A stretch of 64,000 nt of DNA, taken from contig NZ_OZ257242.1 in assembly GCF_965279465.1 (NCBI RefSeq), forward strand, positions 1,364,001 to 1,428,000, read 5' to 3'. Position numbers and translations under genes: made by a program. The stretch is from Reyranella sp965279465 (GTDB taxonomy: Bacteria; Pseudomonadota; Alphaproteobacteria; Reyranellales; Reyranellaceae). The notes beneath the pieces are model-generated. The model ran no database searches. It was not told the origin of the DNA and saw nothing but the letters and a program-made list of their open reading frames with translations. Every line of letters starts with the position of its first letter. The first letter of the stretch is position 1. Shown here piece by piece: positions 55,491-63,527 of the stretch.

Positions 55491-57431
55491 ATGACGAGGG
55501 CACCCTCAGATCCGAGGTCTGATACCTTTCCCAAGCTGTTGGCAGGGCTTGCGAAAACGCGTGCCCATGCGCCGGCCTATCGGGAAAAGGAATACGGTAT
55601 CTGGCAGACCTATGACTGGGCGCACGTCTCGGATCAGGTGAACCGGTTGGCGGCCGGCCTGGCCGACCTCGGCTTCGGCCGCGGCGACCGGCTGATCGTG
55701 ATCGGCGATAACCGGCCCCGGCTCTACTGGGCAATGGCGGCGGCACAGTCGCTGGGTGGTGTGCCGGTGCCGGTCTACCAGGATTCAGTCACCGAGGAGC
55801 TGGCCTACGTCGTCGACCATGCCGGCGCGCGCTATGCGGTCGCCGAAAACCAGGAGCAGATCGACAAGCTGCTCGAGATCCAGAAGAGCGTGCCGTCGCT
55901 TGGCGTCCTGATCTACGAGGACCCGCGCGGCCTGCGGCACTACGAGGGGTTGCTGTCGTACGACGAGGTGCAGGCGCGCGGCTCGACGGCCGCAGTGGCC
56001 GCCGAGGTCGCCAAGGGGCATGGCGGCGACGACGCCATCATGCTCTACACCTCGGGCACAACCGGCCGGCCCAAGGGCGCTGTGCTGAGCTACGACAATC
56101 TCGTCTGGGCGGCGCGTGCGGGCGCGGCGTTCGACGGGCTGAAGGCGGGGGACGAGCTGCTGTCCTATCTGCCGATGGCCTGGGTCGGCGACCATCTGTT
56201 CTCCTACGCCCAGGGTTACGTGCTGGGCCTCGTCGTGAACTGCCCCGAATCGGCGGCGACGGTGATGACTGACCTGCGCGAGATCGGGCCGACCTACTAC
56301 TTCGCACCGCCGCGTGTGCTGGAGAACCTGATCACCCAGGTGATGATCCGCATGGAGGATGCGGGGCTGATCAAGCGCAAGCTCTTCCACAATTTCATGG
56401 CGCTGGCGCGCCGGGTGGGCCCGGCGCTGGTCGACGGCCGGCCGGTCGGCGTCCTCGACAACCTGCTCTACCGATTGGGCAGCCTGCTGGTCTACGGCCC
56501 GCTCAAGAACACGCTGGGCATGAGCCGCGTGCGGGTCGCCTACACGGCGGGCGAGGCTGTCGGGCCGGAGATCTTCAACTTCTTCCGCGCGCTCGGCGTC
56601 AACATGAAGCAGCTCTATGGCCAGACCGAAGCCAGCGTGTTCGTCACCATCCATCCCAACGGCGAGGTCTACTCCGACACGGTCGGCAAACCCGTCTCCG
56701 AGGTCGAGCTGCGCATCGCCGACACCGGAGAGGTGCTCTATCGCAGCCCCGGCGTGTTCAAGGAGTATTTCAAGAATCCGCAGGCGACCAACGACACCAA
56801 GACGGCTGACGGCTGGGTCCACACCGGCGACGCGGGCTATCTCGACGACCGCGGCCACCTACGCATCATCGACCGCGCCAAGGATGTCGGGAAGCTGAAC
56901 GACGGCACGCTGTTCGCGCCCAAGTTCATCGAGAACAAGCTGAAGTTCTTCCCGCACATCAACGAGGCGGTCGCTTTCGGGCATGGCCGCGATTTCGTCG
57001 CCGTGTTCGTCAACATCGACATGACCGCGGTTGGCGACTGGGCGGAGCGGCGCAATATCGCCTACGCGAGCTACCAGGAGCTGGCGGCGCATCCCGAGGT
57101 CTACCACCTGATCCAGATCGAGATCGAGACGGTCAATCTCGACCTCGCCGCCGACCCGCGCATGGCCGGCGCGCAGATCCGCCGCTTCCTGATCCTGCAC
57201 AAGGCGCTCGAGGCCGACGACGGCGAGCTCACCCGCACCAACAAGGTACGGCGTGGCTTCATCGGCGAGCGCTACCAGGCGCTGGTCGATGCGCTCTACA
57301 GCGGCGTGATGGACGTGCACATCAAGGTCGACATGACCTTCGAAGACGGCCGCAAGGGCACGATCGAGGGCGACATCGCGATCCGCGACCTCGCCCCACG
57401 GCACGCCATGCCGCTCAGGAAGGCGAGCTGA
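55491..57431 (+). CDS. AMP-forming acyl-CoA synthetase (long-chain/FAA1 type)
   Basis: This 646-residue adenylate-forming ligase has the P-loop MLYTSGTTGRPKGAVLS near residue 184, the YGQTEASVF motif, and GWVHTGDAGYLDDRGHLRIIDRAKD. It lacks a close match to the Acs-type terminal Lys motif and has the long C-terminal layout of COG1022 acyl-CoA synthetases. It probably activates the acid imported by the Liv-type ABC system encoded directly downstream. The ATG at 55491 is used because the ATG at 55483 runs into a stop. Confidence 0.9.
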   Translation: MTRAPSDPRSDTFPKLLAGLAKTRAHAPAYREKEYGIWQTYDWAHVSDQVNRLAAGLADLGFGRGDRLIVIGDNRPRLYWAMAAAQSLGGVPVPVYQDSVTEELAYVVDHAGARYAVAENQEQIDKLLEIQKSVPSLGVLIYEDPRGLRHYEGLLSYDEVQARGSTAAVAAEVAKGHGGDDAIMLYTSGTTGRPKGAVLSYDNLVWAARAGAAFDGLKAGDELLSYLPMAWVGDHLFSYAQGYVLGLVVNCPESAATVMTDLREIGPTYYFAPPRVLENLITQVMIRMEDAGLIKRKLFHNFMALARRVGPALVDGRPVGVLDNLLYRLGSLLVYGPLKNTLGMSRVRVAYTAGEAVGPEIFNFFRALGVNMKQLYGQTEASVFVTIHPNGEVYSDTVGKPVSEVELRIADTGEVLYRSPGVFKEYFKNPQATNDTKTADGWVHTGDAGYLDDRGHLRIIDRAKDVGKLNDGTLFAPKFIENKLKFFPHINEAVAFGHGRDFVAVFVNIDMTAVGDWAERRNIAYASYQELAAHPEVYHLIQIEIETVNLDLAADPRMAGAQIRRFLILHKALEADDGELTRTNKVRRGFIGERYQALVDALYSGVMDVHIKVDMTFEDGRKGTIEGDIAIRDLAPRHAMPLRKAS

Positions 57432-57460
57432 TGGCTGTCGGCGTCGCCCACTTTGGATCG

Positions 57461-57539
57461 CTGGGAGCGCGGCTCTCCAGAGCCGCTCTTCTTCGGATTG
57501 CTAAGCCCCATGAGCGGCTCTGGAGAGCCGCGCTCCCGG
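57461..57539. repeat. 80-bp palindromic repeat, copy B, between the ligase and livG
   Basis: The left arm is 57461-57488 and the right arm 57512-57539 (28 bp, one mismatch at the outer end). The 23-base loop matches the copy at 48207 (TTC-TTCGG-TTG pattern and ending CCCAT). It ends one base before the livG ATG, where no ribosome site remains visible. Confidence 0.85.
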
Positions 57540-57540
57540 C

Positions 57541-58329
57541 ATGACTCGCGCGCGTCTTTTCAACGAGGTCCTGCTTTCGGTCGAGAGCATCAGCCTGTCG
57601 TTCGGCGGCGTTAAGGCGCTGACAGACATCAGCTTCGACATCATGAAGGGCGAGATTCGCGCCATCATCGGCCCCAACGGCGCGGGCAAGTCCTCCATGC
57701 TGAACTGCATCAACGGCTTCTACCACCCGCAACAGGGCGCGATCACCTACAAGGGCGTCAAGCGCCCGCGCATGCGGCCTCACGAGGCGGCCGAGCAGGG
57801 CATCGCGCGCACCTTCCAGAACATCGCGCTTTTTCGCGGCATGTCGACGCTCGACAACATCATGACCGGCCGCAACCTGCGCATGAAGAGCGGCCTGTTC
57901 TGGCAGGCGCTGCGCATCGGCCCCGCCGCGCGCGAGGAGATCGAGCATCGCAAGGTGGTCGAGCGGATCATCGACTTCCTCGAGATCCAGCACGTCCGCA
58001 AGGTGCCGGTCGGCCAGTTGCCCTACGGCCTGCAGAAGCGGGTCGAGCTCGGCCGCGCGCTGGCCGCCCAGCCCGACCTGCTGCTGCTCGACGAGCCGAT
58101 GGCCGGCATGAACCTCGAGGAGAAGCAGGACATGTGCCGCTTCGTGCTCGACGTGAACGACGAGTTCGGCACGACGATCTGCCTGATCGAGCACGACATG
58201 GGCGTGGTGATGGACATCTCCGACCGGGTCGTGGTGCTCGACTACGGCAAGAAGATCGGCGACGGCGTGCCGGACGTGGTGAAGAACGACCGCGCCGTCA
58301 TCGCGGCGTATCTCGGGGTGGGGCATTGA
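57541..58329 (+). CDS. livG: Liv-type ABC transporter ATPase LivG
   Basis: This 262-residue ATPase has Walker A GPNGAGKSSMLN, signature-region LPYGLQKRVELGRAL and Walker B LLLLDEPMAGMN. It has the LivG-style start LLSVESISLSFGGVKALTDISF. The ATG at 57541 is immediately preceded by a palindromic repeat arm and has no Shine-Dalgarno sequence. Translation may depend on coupling to the ligase or use an internal start near codon 10 (AACGAGGTCCTG region). It is part of a ligase-livG-livH-livM-binding protein-livF unit. Confidence 0.9.
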   Translation: MTRARLFNEVLLSVESISLSFGGVKALTDISFDIMKGEIRAIIGPNGAGKSSMLNCINGFYHPQQGAITYKGVKRPRMRPHEAAEQGIARTFQNIALFRGMSTLDNIMTGRNLRMKSGLFWQALRIGPAAREEIEHRKVVERIIDFLEIQHVRKVPVGQLPYGLQKRVELGRALAAQPDLLLLDEPMAGMNLEEKQDMCRFVLDVNDEFGTTICLIEHDMGVVMDISDRVVVLDYGKKIGDGVPDVVKNDRAVIAAYLGVGH

Positions 58330-58362
58330 TGGGCACGCGGAGTCTGCGGCACCTCTCTTTTT

Positions 58363-58486
58363 CCTCCCCCGCTCGCGGGGGAGGTGTCGGCGTCTTACGC
58401 CGACGGAGGGGGAGGGCGGTAAGGCTCGTGCGTCACGCCCCCTCCGTCGCGGATTACCGCGCCACCTCCCCCGCGAGCGGGGGAGG
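58363..58486. repeat. Triple-hairpin palindromic element between livG and livH
   Basis: Four nested or adjacent perfect inverted repeats are seen: CCTCCCCCGC-TC-GCGGGGGAGG (58363-58384), GTCGGCG-TCTTA-CGCCGAC (58386-58404), CGACGGAGGGGG with its complement (58401-58412 and 58438-58449), and CCTCCCCCGC-GA-GCGGGGGAGG (58465-58486). It fills the 185-bp gap between two genes of one operon. Confidence 0.85.
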
Positions 58487-58514
58487 GAATATTTCCGGAA
58501 GAAGAGGTTGAGCC

Positions 58515-59438
58515 ATGGGTTTCTTCCTCGAAGTGCTGATCGGCGGACTGCTCGCAGGCGTGCTCTACTCGCTCGTGGCGTTGGGCTTCGTGCTGATCTT
58601 CAAGGCCTCCGGCGTGTTCAATTTCGCGCAGGGCGCGATGGTGCTGACGGCCGCCCTCGCGCTGGTCCGCGCGCTCGAGCTGTTCGAGCAATGGAAGTGG
58701 CCGTTCTGGATCGCGCTCGTTGCGGCCTTCCTCTTCGCCGCTGCCATCATGGCCGTCGTCGCGTGGGGCGCCGAGAGGCTAGTGCTGCGCAAGCTCGTGA
58801 ACCAGGAAGGCATCATCCTGTTCATGGCCACCATCGGCGTCACCTTCTTCCTCGAGGGCCTGGCGCAGACCTTGTTCGGCGCCGACGTCTATCCGCTCAA
58901 CATCGGCCTGCCCAAGGAGCCGCTGTTCGTCCTGGAATCGCTGTTCGACGGGGGCATCCTTGTCAACGAGCTCGACATCTGGGCTGCCGTCATCGCCGGC
59001 CTCCTGGTGGCCGGATTGGCGATCTTCTTCCAGAAGACACGCATCGGCCGCGCGTTGCGCGCCGTGGCCGACGACCATGCGGCGGCGCAGTCGGTCGGCA
59101 TCCCGCTCAACCAGATCTGGTTCATCGTCTGGCTGGTCGCCGGCCTCGTCGCACTCGTCGCCGGCGCGGTGTGGGGCAGCAAGCTCGGCGTGCAGTTCTC
59201 GCTCACGCTGCTGGCCCTGAAGGCGCTGCCGGTGCTGATCCTGGGCGGCTTCACCTCGGTGCCGGGCGCGATCATCGGCGGGCTGATCATCGGCGCCGGC
59301 GAGAAGCTCGCCGAGGTCTTCCTCGGGCCGTCCATGGGCGGCGGCATCGAGATCTGGTTCGCCTATGTCGTGGCGCTTCTCTTCCTGCTGTTCCGGCCGC
59401 AGGGCCTGTTCGGCGAACGCATCATCGAGCGGGTGTAG
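58515..59438 (+). CDS. livH: Liv-type ABC transporter permease LivH
   Basis: This 307-residue inner-membrane permease of the BPD_transp_2 family has about eight helices. Typical blocks are GLLAGVLYSLVALGFVLIFKASGVFNFAQGAMV at the start and GIPLNQIWFIVWLVAGLVALVAG. The signature-like GRALRAVADDHAAAQSVG contacts the ATPase. The ATG at 58515 follows AGAGG. It pairs with LivM. Confidence 0.93.
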   Translation: MGFFLEVLIGGLLAGVLYSLVALGFVLIFKASGVFNFAQGAMVLTAALALVRALELFEQWKWPFWIALVAAFLFAAAIMAVVAWGAERLVLRKLVNQEGIILFMATIGVTFFLEGLAQTLFGADVYPLNIGLPKEPLFVLESLFDGGILVNELDIWAAVIAGLLVAGLAIFFQKTRIGRALRAVADDHAAAQSVGIPLNQIWFIVWLVAGLVALVAGAVWGSKLGVQFSLTLLALKALPVLILGGFTSVPGAIIGGLIIGAGEKLAEVFLGPSMGGGIEIWFAYVVALLFLLFRPQGLFGERIIERV

Positions 59439-59450
59439 AGGAGTCTGACC

Positions 59451-60527
59451 GTGTTCTACCGCGAGGCCGGGCAGTACAAGGCGACCTACGAAGCCGACCA
59501 GGCGATCTTCCCGATCGCCCAGGACCGCTTCGTCATGCTGGCCCTGCTGGCGATCGCCTTCCTCGTCGTGCCGTTCGTCGCCAGCGAATACATCTATCGC
59601 GCCGTGCTGATTCCGGTCGTCGTCCTGGCGCTCGCCGCGATCGGCCTGAACGTGCTGATGGGCTATTGCGGCCAGGTCTCGCTCGGCTCGGGCGCCTTCA
59701 TGGGGGTCGGCGCCTACGCCGCCTACAATCTCGCGATCCGCGTGCCATTCCTCAACCCGCTGGTCTGCATCCTGCTGGGTGGCTTCGTGGCGGCCGCGAT
59801 CGGCATCGCCTTCGGCATCCCCAGCCTGCGCATCAAGGGCTTCTATCTCGCCTGCGCGACCCTGGCGGCGCAGTTCTTCGGCGACTGGGCCTTCCTGCGC
59901 GTCAAGTGGATCACCAACTACACGCCCTCGGGCTCGGTCAACGCGCCGCCGATCCAGCTGTTCGGTTTCGACCTGTCCTCGCCGGCCGCGACCTACATCA
60001 TCGCGCTCTGCTTCACCCTGGGGCTCGGGCTCGCCGCCAAGAACATCGTGCGTGGCCATATCGGCCGGCAATGGATGGCGATCCGCGACATGGACATCGC
60101 CGCCGAGATCATCGGCGTGCGGCCGATGTACGCCAAGCTCACCGCCTTCGCCGTCTCGTCCTTCCTGATCGGCGTGGCGGGCGCCATGTGGGCGTTTCTC
60201 TATCTCGGCTCGTGGGAGCCGGCGGCGTTCTCGATCGACCGCTCGTTCCAGCTCATGTTCATGGTGATCATCGGCGGGCTGGGCTCGATCCTGGGCAGCG
60301 TGCTGGGCGCCATCTTCATCGTGCTGCTGCCGATCTTCCTCAACCAGGCCCTGCCCCCGCTCGGCGCCGCGATCGGCTGGAAGATCAGCACCGCCACCGT
60401 CTCGCATTTCGAGGCGATGATCTTCGGCGCCCTGATCGTATTCTTCCTGATCGTCGAGCCGCACGGACTGGCGCGGCTCTGGTCGGTGGCCAAGCAGAAG
60501 CTCAGGCTTTGGCCCTTCCCGCATTGA
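59451..60527 (+). CDS. livM: Liv-type ABC transporter permease LivM
   Basis: This 358-residue permease starts at GTG 59451 with GAGGAG upstream. It has the LivM pattern LIPVVVLALAAIGLNVLMGYCGQVSLGSGAFMGVGAYAAY and the cytoplasmic coupling segment GRQWMAIRDMDIAAEIIGV. It begins 12 bp after the livH stop. Together with LivH it forms the channel of the importer. Confidence 0.93.
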   Translation: MFYREAGQYKATYEADQAIFPIAQDRFVMLALLAIAFLVVPFVASEYIYRAVLIPVVVLALAAIGLNVLMGYCGQVSLGSGAFMGVGAYAAYNLAIRVPFLNPLVCILLGGFVAAAIGIAFGIPSLRIKGFYLACATLAAQFFGDWAFLRVKWITNYTPSGSVNAPPIQLFGFDLSSPAATYIIALCFTLGLGLAAKNIVRGHIGRQWMAIRDMDIAAEIIGVRPMYAKLTAFAVSSFLIGVAGAMWAFLYLGSWEPAAFSIDRSFQLMFMVIIGGLGSILGSVLGAIFIVLLPIFLNQALPPLGAAIGWKISTATVSHFEAMIFGALIVFFLIVEPHGLARLWSVAKQKLRLWPFPH

Positions 60528-60576
60528 GTGTGAAAAGCTAGGGTCCCACAAACACGCAAAAACAGGAGGGAAACGC

Positions 60577-61902
60577 ATGCAACTCAAGAAAATGCTGATC
60601 ATGGGCGCGGCGGCACTGGCCGCCGGGATGACCGCCGCGGCATCGGCTATGGCACAGAACGAGCAGTTCATTCCTAGCCTGGTCTACCGTACCGGCGCCT
60701 ATGCCCCGAACGGTATCCCGTTCGCCGACGGCGTGGCGGACTACATCAGCATGCTCAACGCGCGCGACGGGGGCATCAACGGCGTCAAGCTGACCTTCGA
60801 GGAGTGCGAGACCGGCTATGCGACCGACCGCGGCGTCGAATGCTACGAGCGCCTCAAGGCGAAGGGCCCGACCGGGGCCGCCTACTTCAGCCCGCTCTCG
60901 ACCGGCATCACCTTCGCGCTGACCGAGAAGGCGCCGGGCGACAAGATCCCGCTGCTGACCATGGGGTACGGCCGCTCCGACAGCCGCGATGGCGCCGTCT
61001 TCACCTGGAATTTCCCGCTGCTGGGCACCTACTGGACGGCAGCGAACGTCGCCATCCAGCACATCGCCAAGGAATGGGGCGGCTTGGACAAGCTCAAGGG
61101 CAAGAAGATCGCGCTGGTCTATCACGACTCGCCGTATGGCAAGGAGCCGATCGCGGCGCTCGAGGCGATGAGCAAGAAGTACGGCTTCGAGTTCACCCCC
61201 ATACCGGTGCCCCATCCCGGCACCGAGCAGAAGTCGCAGTGGCTGCAGATCCGCCAGATGCGGCCCGACTACGTGCTGCTGTGGGGCTGGGGCGTCATGA
61301 ACTCGGCCTCGGTCACCGAAGCGGGCAACGTCAACTTCCCGCGCGACAGGATGCTGGGCGTATGGTGGTCGGGCGCCGAGCCAGACGTGCTGCCGGCCGG
61401 CGACAAGGCCGCGGGCTACAAGGCGCTGATGCTGCAGCATCCGTCCGGCAAGTTCGGCGTCCACAAGGACATCGAGAAGTTCGTGACCTCGCAGGGCAAG
61501 TCGATGGCCAAGCCGGACGAGACAGGTACGGTGCTCTACAATCGTGGCCTGATCAACTCGATGCTGGGCACCGAGGCGATCCGCACCGCCATGGCCAAGT
61601 TCGGCAACAAGCCCCTGACCGGCGAGCAGGTCCGCTGGGGCTTCGAGCATCTCGACCTCTCGGCCGACCGCATCAAGCAGCTCGGCTTCGAGGGCATGCT
61701 CGGACCGATCAAGGTCTCGTGCGCCGATCACGAGGGCGCGCGCTTGAGCCGCGTCCATCAGTGGGACGGCAAGCAGTGGAAGATCATCTCCGATTGGTAC
61801 ACCGCCGACGATGGCATCATCATGCCGCTGGTCAAGGACACCGCCGCCAAGTACGCGGCAGAGAAGAAGATCACGCCGCGCGACTGCTCGAAGGAAAGCT
61901 GA
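60577..61902 (+). CDS. Liv-type ABC transporter substrate-binding protein
   Basis: This 441-residue periplasmic binding protein has a signal peptide ending AMA-Q near residue 26. The family pattern follows: VADYISMLNARDGGINGVKLTFEECETGYATDRGVECYERLK, then LKGKKIALVYHDSPYGKEPI. Proteins of this group in Bradyrhizobium-like bacteria often bind aromatic or fatty carboxylates instead of leucine. The acyl-CoA synthetase at the head of this operon supports that, but the ligand is not known. Confidence 0.9.
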   Translation: MQLKKMLIMGAAALAAGMTAAASAMAQNEQFIPSLVYRTGAYAPNGIPFADGVADYISMLNARDGGINGVKLTFEECETGYATDRGVECYERLKAKGPTGAAYFSPLSTGITFALTEKAPGDKIPLLTMGYGRSDSRDGAVFTWNFPLLGTYWTAANVAIQHIAKEWGGLDKLKGKKIALVYHDSPYGKEPIAALEAMSKKYGFEFTPIPVPHPGTEQKSQWLQIRQMRPDYVLLWGWGVMNSASVTEAGNVNFPRDRMLGVWWSGAEPDVLPAGDKAAGYKALMLQHPSGKFGVHKDIEKFVTSQGKSMAKPDETGTVLYNRGLINSMLGTEAIRTAMAKFGNKPLTGEQVRWGFEHLDLSADRIKQLGFEGMLGPIKVSCADHEGARLSRVHQWDGKQWKIISDWYTADDGIIMPLVKDTAAKYAAEKKITPRDCSKES

Positions 61903-61930
61903 ACGACCGGCGCGCTTCTCTCTCTTTCCA

Positions 61931-62021
61931 CCTTTCCCCGCCGGGGGAGAGGTGGGGTGAGGGGGCGATGCACACCGCCTGCAACCCCCTCACCCGTCCT
62001 CTCCCCCTAGCGGGGGAGAGG
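61931..62021. repeat. Triple-hairpin palindromic element before livF
   Basis: CCTTTCCCC/GGGGGAGAGG (61931-61952), GGGTGAGGGGG with CCCCCTCACCC (61955-61965 and 61985-61995), and CCTCTCCCCC-TAGC-GGGGGAGAGG (61998-62021) are arranged as three hairpins like the element at 58363. It fills most of the 159-bp gap between the binding-protein gene and livF. Confidence 0.85.
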
Positions 62022-62061
62022 AGTATCAAAGGGAGAGGAGCACGAAGGAAAAACAGGGACA

Positions 62062-62889
62062 ATGAGCCTTCCTGGCACAACTCCCGCCCCCGCCAACGTC
62101 CTCGACATCGCCAACATCGAGGTCATCTACAATCACGTGATCCTCGTGCTGAAGGGCGTGTCGCTGTCGGTGCCGCAGGGGGCCATCGTCGCCCTGCTCG
62201 GCGCCAACGGCGCCGGCAAGTCGACGACGCTCAAGTCGATCTCAAACCTGCTGCGCAGCGAGCGCGGCGAGGTCACCAAGGGCCGCATCCTTTACCGCGG
62301 CGCGCGCATCGATGGACTGACGCCCAACGATCTCGTGCGGCGCGGCGTCATCCAGGTGATGGAAGGCCGGCACTGCTTCGGCCATCTCACGGTCGAGGAG
62401 AACCTGCTGACCGGCGCCTTCATCCAGGGCGGCAAACGGCGCCAGATCGCCGACGATCTCGAGAAGGTTTACCACTATTTTCCGCGCCTCAAGGTCCGGC
62501 GCGCGAGCCAGGCCGGCTACACCTCCGGCGGCGAGCAGCAGATGACCGCGATCGGCCGCGCCTTGATGAGCCGTCCGACGACCATCCTGCTCGACGAGCC
62601 CTCGATGGGCCTGGCACCGCAGCTCGTCGAGGAGATCTTCGAGATCGTGAAGAACCTCAACGAGCAGGAGAAGGTTTCGATCCTGCTGGCCGAGCAGAAC
62701 ACCAACGTCGCGCTGCGCTACGCCCACTACGGCTACATCCTCGAGAACGGCCGGGTCGTGCTCGACGGCGACGCCGCGTCGCTGCGAGAGAACGAGGACG
62801 TGAAGGAATTCTACCTCGGCGTCGGCGGCGAGGGCCGTCGTTCGTTCCGCGACGTCAAGCACTACCGCCGCCGCAAGCGCTGGCTTTGA
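62062..62889 (+). CDS. livF: Liv-type ABC transporter ATPase LivF
   Basis: This 275-residue second ATPase of the importer has Walker A GANGAGKSTTLKSI, signature SGGEQQMTAIGRAL, Walker B TILLDEPSMGLAPQLVEEIF and a LAEQNTNVAL switch region (Gln-containing, LivF type). The C-terminal extension GRRSFRDVKHYRRRKRW is typical of homologues linked to acyl-CoA synthetases. The ATG at 62062 follows AACAGGGACA. It is the last gene of the operon; a short palindrome (62919-62964) follows. Confidence 0.92.
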   Translation: MSLPGTTPAPANVLDIANIEVIYNHVILVLKGVSLSVPQGAIVALLGANGAGKSTTLKSISNLLRSERGEVTKGRILYRGARIDGLTPNDLVRRGVIQVMEGRHCFGHLTVEENLLTGAFIQGGKRRQIADDLEKVYHYFPRLKVRRASQAGYTSGGEQQMTAIGRALMSRPTTILLDEPSMGLAPQLVEEIFEIVKNLNEQEKVSILLAEQNTNVALRYAHYGYILENGRVVLDGDAASLRENEDVKEFYLGVGGEGRRSFRDVKHYRRRKRWL

Positions 62890-62918
62890 CGCTGGGGCGC
62901 GTCATGCTCTTCCAGGCT

Positions 62919-62964
62919 GCGAGCTTCCAGCTCGGCCATGAGCAAGAGCGAGCTGGAAGCTCGC
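62919..62964. repeat. 16-bp palindrome after livF
   Basis: GCGAGCTTCCAGCTCG and its exact complement (62949-62964) flank a 14-base loop containing CATGAGC, the same short string found at the loop edge of the 80-bp repeats. There is no T-run after it. Confidence 0.75.
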
Positions 62965-62981
62965 GGTCAGTGAGACCATGA

Positions 62982-63458
62982 TCAAGCCGCTGCCGCGCCC
63001 TTCTTCGGGATCGGCGGCGCAAATCGAAACGCGACGCCCAGTCGGTTCCAGGCGTTGATCGTTGCGATCGACACCGACAGGAACACGACCTCTTCCTCGC
63101 TGAAGTGCTCGCGGACCGCTGCGTAGGCCGCGTCGGACACGCTGTGACCGGCGAGATTTGCCAGCGTCTCGGCCCAGGCGAGTGCGGCGCCCTCCTTGTC
63201 CGAGAAGATGCCGGCCTCCTCCCAGGTGGCGACGAGGTCGAGCTTCTCCTGCGGCACGCCCAGCTTGCGCGACACGTTGAGATGGATCTGCAGGCAGAAG
63301 GCGCAGTTGTTGATCTGCGACACGCGCAGCTTCACCAGCTCGATGATCGTCTTGTCGATTCCCGACTCGTCGGCCTGCCGGCCCATGGTGATAAGCGAAT
63401 TCTGGGCGATCGGCGCGATCCTGGCGAAGGCATCGTAGGAAATGCGGGGTTTGCTCAT
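62982..63458 (-). CDS. Carboxymuconolactone decarboxylase/AhpD-like protein
   Basis: This 158-residue CMD-fold protein has the peroxidase-type motif NNCAFCLQIHLNVSRKLG (CxxC plus His) near residues 51-68, as in AhpD-like alkylhydroperoxidases. The segment EEVVFLSVSIATINAWNRLGVAFR is the usual C-terminal signature. It probably uses the cysteine pair to reduce peroxides. The start at 63458 has GAGG upstream; the open frame extends to 63512 without conserved sequence. It ends convergently with the liv operon. Confidence 0.88.
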   Translation of the reverse strand: MSKPRISYDAFARIAPIAQNSLITMGRQADESGIDKTIIELVKLRVSQINNCAFCLQIHLNVSRKLGVPQEKLDLVATWEEAGIFSDKEGAALAWAETLANLAGHSVSDAAYAAVREHFSEEEVVFLSVSIATINAWNRLGVAFRFAPPIPKKGAAAA

Positions 63459-63527
63459 GTCGGGCCTCGGATTGGGAGGATTATAATATAAGAGGTCTGA
63501 TATCATGATCAACCGGTGAGATGCCCG

